Assembly: GCA_026984415.1 (NCBI GenBank)
Contig: JALSSE010000352.1
Location: forward strand, 1 to 8,690
Length of the DNA stretch: 8,690 bases
From: Hydrogenothermaceae bacterium
GTDB lineage: Bacteria; Aquificota; Aquificae; Hydrogenothermales; Hydrogenothermaceae
Reading direction: 5' to 3'
Made by a program: the position numbers and the translations under genes. The notes beneath the pieces are model-generated. The model searched no databases. It saw nothing but the letters and a program-made list of their open reading frames with translations, and had not been told where the DNA came from. Below, one piece after another: positions 4,096 to 8,690 of the stretch (position 1 is the first letter of the stretch; every line of letters begins with the position of its first letter).

Positions 4096-6588
4096 ATGAA
4101 AGCAGTTGTAATGGCAGGAGGGTTCGGAACAAGAATTCAACCACTTACAAACAGCATTCCAAAGCCAATGCTCCCAATATTAAACCGTCCTATGATGGAG
4201 CATATCATAAAAAAGCTAAAAAGTGCTGGAATAGTTGATATTGTTGTTCTTCTCTATTTTAAACCAGAAGTTATAAAAGATTACTTTAAAGATGGAAAGG
4301 ATTTTGGAGTTAACATAACGTATGTACTTCCTGATGATGATTATGGAACAGCAGGAGCAGTAAAAAAAGCGGAAAAATATTTAGATGAAACATTTATGAT
4401 AGTCAGTGGAGATTTAGTTACTGATTTTGATTTTAAAGAGATAATTGGATACCACCAGATAAAAAATTCAAAAGTAACAATTACACTTACTTCTGTAGAA
4501 AATCCTCTTCAGTTTGGAGTTGTAATTACAAACAAAGAAGGGGTAATTCTCAGATTTTTAGAAAAACCCGGTTGGGGGGAAGTTTTCAGCGATACAATAA
4601 ACACAGGAATTTATGTTTTTGAACCAGAAATACTGGATTATATCCCTGAAAATGTCCCTTACGATTTCAGTAAAGATTTATTTCCAAAACTTATGAAAGA
4701 AGGAATTACACTTTACGGATACAACGCTAAAGGTTATTGGAGAGATGTTGGAAATCCTGAAAGTTATAGGGATGTTTACAAAGATATATTTGGAGGAAAA
4801 GTAAAATTACAGATAGAAGGTGAAAAAATAGAAATTGGTAATGGTGTTATTTATCGGGAAGAAGGAACAGAAATTCCTGAAAATATAGAAGTTATAGGTA
4901 CAGCTGTTTTAGGAAAGGAAGTCAAACTAAAAGATGGAATAACACTAAAAGATGTTTGTATTGGAAATAATACAGAGATAAACACAGGTACAAAATTAGA
5001 AGATGGTGTTATATGGTGGGATGTTGAAATAGATGAAAACTGTAGCTTTAAAAATTTTGTAATCTGTAACAAAGTAAAAGTTGGGAAAAATGTCAAAGCA
5101 GAAAAAGGGGTAATAATTGCTGAAGATGTTGATATAGAAGAAAATGTAGTGTTTGAAAAAGATGTTATCGTATGGCCTAATAAATTTATAGAAGCAGACT
5201 CAATAGTCAGTAGTAATCTAATCTGGGGAGATAAATGGAAACGTTCTGTATTTGAAGGGGGGAAAGTTACAGGAAGGACAAACATAGAACTTTCATGTGA
5301 AATGGCTGCAAAACTTGCAGAAGCGTTTGGCTCAATACTTCCAGCAGGTCAGACTGTTTATATGTCAAGGGACTACCACAGGGCTTCAAGAATGTTAAAA
5401 AGGGCTTTTTTAGGTGGATTACTTTCCACAGGGGTAAATGTAGTTGACTTAAAACTCGTTCCTATGCCTGTAATGAGATACTTATTAAACAAATCAGAGA
5501 AAGTAGCAGGAATACATTTCAGACAATCACCTACAAACCCATCTTATACAGAAATTCTATTCTACGACTGTGATGGAATACCTATTGACGCAAATACAGA
5601 AAAAAGTGTTGAAAGAATTTTCTTCAGGGAAAATTTCAGGAGGGTTAACTACAATAAAATTGGAGAAATAAAAGAACACCCCCATCCAACAGAAGATTAC
5701 GAAGAAAAATTCTACAGTCTGGTAGATGAAGATACAATCCAGTCTTCAAAATTCAAAATTGTAGCTGACCTTCTTAACGGTGCAACAAGTATCGTTTTTC
5801 CAGAAATAATAAACAGGCTAAACATAGAAAATATTATTTTAAATGCGTATTTTGATGAAAGAAAAATATCAGCAGTTCCAAATTTAAGGAACAAAGCTTT
5901 AGATGAAATATCAAAAATAGTTAATGTTTTAAAAATGGATGCAGGATTTTTACTTTATCCAAATGGACAGAGATTACAGATAGTTTCAGAAAAAGGGGAA
6001 ATCATTCCACCAGAAAAAGCATTACTTACATTCCTTTACCTGATAGATAAAACAATAGACAGACAGGTAAAAGTTTATCTTCCTGTATCAGCCCCAGATG
6101 TATTAGATGAACTCCTTGAAAATGTTATAGTTGAAAGGGGAAAAATGACTGGAATAAAGGCATCATTTCTTAGAGAGTACTACTTCTTTGGAAATATAGA
6201 AGGAAACTACGTATTTACAGATTTATCCTTTAGCCCTGACGGAATGTTTTCCATTGTTAAATTATTGGAAATGCTTGCAAAAGCTAAAATGTCTCTATCA
6301 CAGGTTCTTCAGGTATTTCCTGATTACTGTTTCAGACATGTAATAATAGGATGTCCCTCAAGCCTAAAAGGAAAAATGATGAGAAAGTTTACAGAAGAAG
6401 CAATGAATAAAGAAGCTTCATTTATTGATGGTGTAAAAATATTTGAAGATAAGAAAAACTGGGTACTTATGATACCAGACCAGTATTCAGACAATTTACA
6501 TCTTTACGTACAGGCAGAAAGTAAGGAAAAAGCCGATAAATTAGTTGAAGAATACAGAAATAAAATAAACCAGTGGATAAATGAGTAA
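4096..6588 (+). CDS. Fused sugar-1-phosphate nucleotidyltransferase / phosphohexomutase-like protein
   Basis: This 830-residue cytoplasmic protein has three parts. Residues 1-230 are a nucleotidyltransferase with all key motifs: AGGFGTRIQPLT and KPMLP (7-27), GTAGAV (84-89), the metal-binding SGD (104-106), FLEKP, NTGIYVF and WRDVGNPESY. Residues about 245-370 are a left-handed beta-helix of hexapeptide-like turns (IGNGV, IGTAVLGKEV, VCIGNN, VKVGKNVKAEKGV). Residues about 380-830 follow the fold of phosphomannomutase/phosphoglucomutase but their active-site loops are degenerate (see findings). Such fusions are usually annotated mannose-1-phosphate guanylyltransferase, making GDP-mannose, but ADP- or other NDP-glucose synthesis for glucan is possible given the GH57 gene that follows. 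The ATG at 4096 is chosen over an in-frame TTG at 4081 because AGAGG lies 7 bases before the ATG and would be inside the longer form, and MKAVVMAGG is the family-typical start. Confidence 0.85.
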   Translation: MKAVVMAGGFGTRIQPLTNSIPKPMLPILNRPMMEHIIKKLKSAGIVDIVVLLYFKPEVIKDYFKDGKDFGVNITYVLPDDDYGTAGAVKKAEKYLDETFMIVSGDLVTDFDFKEIIGYHQIKNSKVTITLTSVENPLQFGVVITNKEGVILRFLEKPGWGEVFSDTINTGIYVFEPEILDYIPENVPYDFSKDLFPKLMKEGITLYGYNAKGYWRDVGNPESYRDVYKDIFGGKVKLQIEGEKIEIGNGVIYREEGTEIPENIEVIGTAVLGKEVKLKDGITLKDVCIGNNTEINTGTKLEDGVIWWDVEIDENCSFKNFVICNKVKVGKNVKAEKGVIIAEDVDIEENVVFEKDVIVWPNKFIEADSIVSSNLIWGDKWKRSVFEGGKVTGRTNIELSCEMAAKLAEAFGSILPAGQTVYMSRDYHRASRMLKRAFLGGLLSTGVNVVDLKLVPMPVMRYLLNKSEKVAGIHFRQSPTNPSYTEILFYDCDGIPIDANTEKSVERIFFRENFRRVNYNKIGEIKEHPHPTEDYEEKFYSLVDEDTIQSSKFKIVADLLNGATSIVFPEIINRLNIENIILNAYFDERKISAVPNLRNKALDEISKIVNVLKMDAGFLLYPNGQRLQIVSEKGEIIPPEKALLTFLYLIDKTIDRQVKVYLPVSAPDVLDELLENVIVERGKMTGIKASFLREYYFFGNIEGNYVFTDLSFSPDGMFSIVKLLEMLAKAKMSLSQVLQVFPDYCFRHVIIGCPSSLKGKMMRKFTEEAMNKEASFIDGVKIFEDKKNWVLMIPDQYSDNLHLYVQAESKEKADKLVEEYRNKINQWINE

Positions 6589-8690
6589 AAAACTATACCT
6601 GTCATTTTTATGGCATATGCATCAGCCCTGTTATAAGAATGCTATTACTGAAGAATACGAAATGCCGTGGATATTTCTACACGCAATAAAAGACTACTAT
6701 GAAATGCCCTGGTATGTATCTAAATTTCAAAAAATAAAAGCGACTTTTAACCTTGTACCTTCACTTTTAGTTCAGCTTCAGGATTATGTTAAAGGAACAG
6801 CAAACTGCAAATTTTTAAAAACAATAAACAAACCAGTTGAAAAACTAACAAAAGATGAAAGAATTTTTCTACTTGAAATGCTGTTTTTTGCGAATGTTAA
6901 AACAATGATATTTCCTTTTAAAAGGTACTACGAACTGTTTAACAGGAAAAACAGACTAAAAGAGGAAAATGCCGAAGATGACGTTTTAGTCCATTCATTT
7001 TCAAATCAGGATATTTTAGATTTAGAGGTTCTTTTCTTACTTTCATGGACTGGGAACAGTTTTAGAGAAAAATCCCAGATAATTCAAAAACTTATAAAAA
7101 AAGAGCTAAATTATACAGAAGAAGACAAATCTGAACTTTTAAAAGAACTGTTTAACCTTATAAAAGAAATAATCCCATTTTATAAAGAATTAGAAACAAA
7201 AAACCAGATTTCAATATCAACAACACCTTTTTACCATCCGATAATTCCCCTTTTAATAGACATAAATTCAGCAAAAGAAGCAACTCCAGATGTCCATCTT
7301 CCAAAAATATACACATCGTTTAAAGATGATGCTGCAATACAGGTATCAAATGCAAAAAAATACTATGAAAACTTATTTGGAAAAGAACCAAAAGGCTTCT
7401 GGCCTTCTGAAGGAAGTATAAGCAATGAAACATTAAAGCTATTTTCAGATAAAGGAATTTCCTGGACTGCCTCTGATGAAGATGTTCTTTTTAACTCAAT
7501 AGGAGTTAGACACGATGGACACGAAATTTATAAAAGATATAAATTTGTAAAAGATGGAAAACAGATAAATATCATTTTTAGAGATAAAAAATTAAGCGAC
7601 CTGATAGGATTTACTTACAGTAGCTGGAATCCAGAAGAAGCCGCTGAAGATTTTGTTAATAGATTAAAAGCTATATACAACTGGATATCATTTAACCCTG
7701 TTGTTCCTGTTATTTTAGATGGTGAAAATGCATGGGAATTTTATTACAAAAATGGAAAAGAGTTCTTTGAAAATCTTTACTCTTTAATAGAAAAACAGGA
7801 CTGGATAGAAACAATAACAATTGATGAAATCTTTGAAAGAGAGGATATAAAAGAGGAAATAATAACAAACATCGTAGCAGGCAGCTGGATAGGTGGAAAT
7901 TTTCTAACGTGGGTAGGACATGAAGAGAAAAACAAAGGCTGGGAGTACTTATCCCAGACAAAACAGTTTGTAAACTCAAAAAAGATAGAAAATTCAGAAA
8001 TACGTTCAAAAGTACACCAACTACTTCTTATTGCAGAAGGTAGCGATTGGTTCTGGTGGTATGGAGATGACCATTACAGCGATTTTGCAGATAAGTTTGA
8101 TATTTTATTCAGGTCAAATTTAATAAAAATTTATGAACTTTTAGGTGAAAAACCACCAGATGAATTTTACAAACCTATAAAAAAATCTTACAAATCACCA
8201 TTTATAAGACTTCCTAACTACTACGTCCGTCCAATTTTAGATGGTGAAATCACAAGCTATTTTGAGTGGCTAAACGGGGGAATTGTTGACCTTCAATTTG
8301 ATGCTTCTACAATGGATACAAGCGGTTCACACCTTCAGAAATTACATTACGGCTTTGATAAAGAAAATCTATACCTTATGATAGAAGGAAATATAGAAAA
8401 CATACTAAATCAGGATTACTATTTAGGAATTGATATAATCTTACCTTCAAAAAAAATACATTTGAAAATTCTTCTATCAAATCAGAGCAAAAAGTATGAA
8501 ACAAAGGATTTTGAATGTAATGGTATTGATTTTGCAATAGACAGGGTAATAGAGATAAAAATTCCGAAAGAGTGTTTAGAAAATGCTTCAGATATAGAGA
8601 TAGCTTTTAAGATATTTAAAAATGATAAAACAGTAGAAAAAGCTCCGTTTTACAATTTTGTTCCTTTGGAAATAAATAAAAATTTTGATT
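6581..8690 (+). CDS. Glycoside hydrolase family 57 protein (alpha-amylase-like), partial at the right edge
   Basis: The frame is open for 703 codons without a stop and runs off the window. It shows the five GH57 motifs in order: LWHMHQP (10-16), STTPFYHP (213-220), GFWPSEGS (272-279) with the expected nucleophile Glu277, ILDGENAWEFY (378-388) with the expected acid/base Asp380, and SDWFWWYGDDHYSDFADKFD (488-507). After about residue 545 comes the C-terminal beta-rich region common to the long bacterial members (SYFEWLNGG, LHYGFDKENLYLMIEG). By family length it probably lacks only tens of residues. These enzymes act on alpha-glucans such as glycogen by hydrolysis or transfer; the product type is not predictable. 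No signal peptide is seen, so it is probably cytoplasmic. The ATG overlaps the upstream stop by 8 bases (ATGAGTAA) with only a weak ribosome site, implying translational coupling. Confidence 0.92.
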   Translation, partial: MSKKLYLSFLWHMHQPCYKNAITEEYEMPWIFLHAIKDYYEMPWYVSKFQKIKATFNLVPSLLVQLQDYVKGTANCKFLKTINKPVEKLTKDERIFLLEMLFFANVKTMIFPFKRYYELFNRKNRLKEENAEDDVLVHSFSNQDILDLEVLFLLSWTGNSFREKSQIIQKLIKKELNYTEEDKSELLKELFNLIKEIIPFYKELETKNQISISTTPFYHPIIPLLIDINSAKEATPDVHLPKIYTSFKDDAAIQVSNAKKYYENLFGKEPKGFWPSEGSISNETLKLFSDKGISWTASDEDVLFNSIGVRHDGHEIYKRYKFVKDGKQINIIFRDKKLSDLIGFTYSSWNPEEAAEDFVNRLKAIYNWISFNPVVPVILDGENAWEFYYKNGKEFFENLYSLIEKQDWIETITIDEIFEREDIKEEIITNIVAGSWIGGNFLTWVGHEEKNKGWEYLSQTKQFVNSKKIENSEIRSKVHQLLLIAEGSDWFWWYGDDHYSDFADKFDILFRSNLIKIYELLGEKPPDEFYKPIKKSYKSPFIRLPNYYVRPILDGEITSYFEWLNGGIVDLQFDASTMDTSGSHLQKLHYGFDKENLYLMIEGNIENILNQDYYLGIDIILPSKKIHLKILLSNQSKKYETKDFECNGIDFAIDRVIEIKIPKECLENASDIEIAFKIFKNDKTVEKAPFYNFVPLEINKNFD

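Noticed and set aside
4851..5285. A 144-codon minus-strand open frame inside the nucleotidyltransferase fusion
   Set aside because: It is a shadow of the beta-helix repeats in the opposite strand. Its Ser/Thr/Phe/Pro-rich composition is typical of antisense to Glu/Lys/Gly/Val-rich coding sequence.
5712..8009. Minus-strand open frames at 5712-5894 and 7710-8009
   Set aside because: They are antisense to well-supported plus-strand coding sequence, with shadow-type composition and no family resemblance.
1..8690. A defence system, CRISPR array, tRNA or riboswitch
   Set aside because: No regularly spaced repeats, cloverleaf-like segments, or conserved riboswitch-like leader cores were seen in the non-coding gaps, all of which are about 210 bases or less.

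Overview
The window is AT-rich DNA (about 30% G+C by eye) with bacterial-type promoters and Shine-Dalgarno sites, many ATA, AGA and AAA codons, and proteins rich in K, E and I. The gene content and codon use suggest a thermophilic bacterium of the Aquificales, perhaps the Hydrogenothermaceae (Sulfurihydrogenibium/Persephonella type). This placement is from general impression and cannot be confirmed from sequence alone.

Layout: (1) Bases 1-168 hold a short GC-rich block. A frame open from the left edge to a stop at 85-87 resembles the extreme C-terminus of an IS200/IS605-type TnpB, with overlapping self-complementary segments and a small hairpin, so it may be the right end of an insertion sequence cut by the window. 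(2) Four genes lie on the minus strand. Read in their own direction (right to left) they are an MTA/SAH-deaminase-type amidohydrolase, the DNA-binding protein HU, an RsuA-family rRNA pseudouridine synthase, and a UMF1/Atg22-like major facilitator transporter. HU has its own strong promoter, a perfect 10-bp inverted repeat near the predicted mRNA 5' end, and a clear rho-independent terminator. (3) A 209-base divergent, very AT-rich intergenic region (3887-4095) carries promoters in both directions and repeats of AAAGTTAAC. (4) A plus-strand operon has two genes overlapping by 8 bases. The first encodes an 830-residue fusion of a sugar-1-phosphate nucleotidyltransferase, a left-handed beta-helix and a phosphohexomutase-like domain. 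The second encodes a family GH57 glycoside hydrolase that runs off the right edge.

The left half is housekeeping: nucleoside salvage, nucleoid structure, rRNA modification and transport. The right half is a carbohydrate module. Coupling of a nucleotidyltransferase to a GH57 enzyme points to intracellular alpha-glucan metabolism at least as much as to mannosylation. The most interesting point is that the phosphohexomutase-like domain keeps its fold landmarks but has lost the metal-binding, sugar-binding and phosphate-binding signatures, so it looks like a pseudoenzyme or regulatory domain. I found no CRISPR array, tRNA, rRNA or recognisable defence system.
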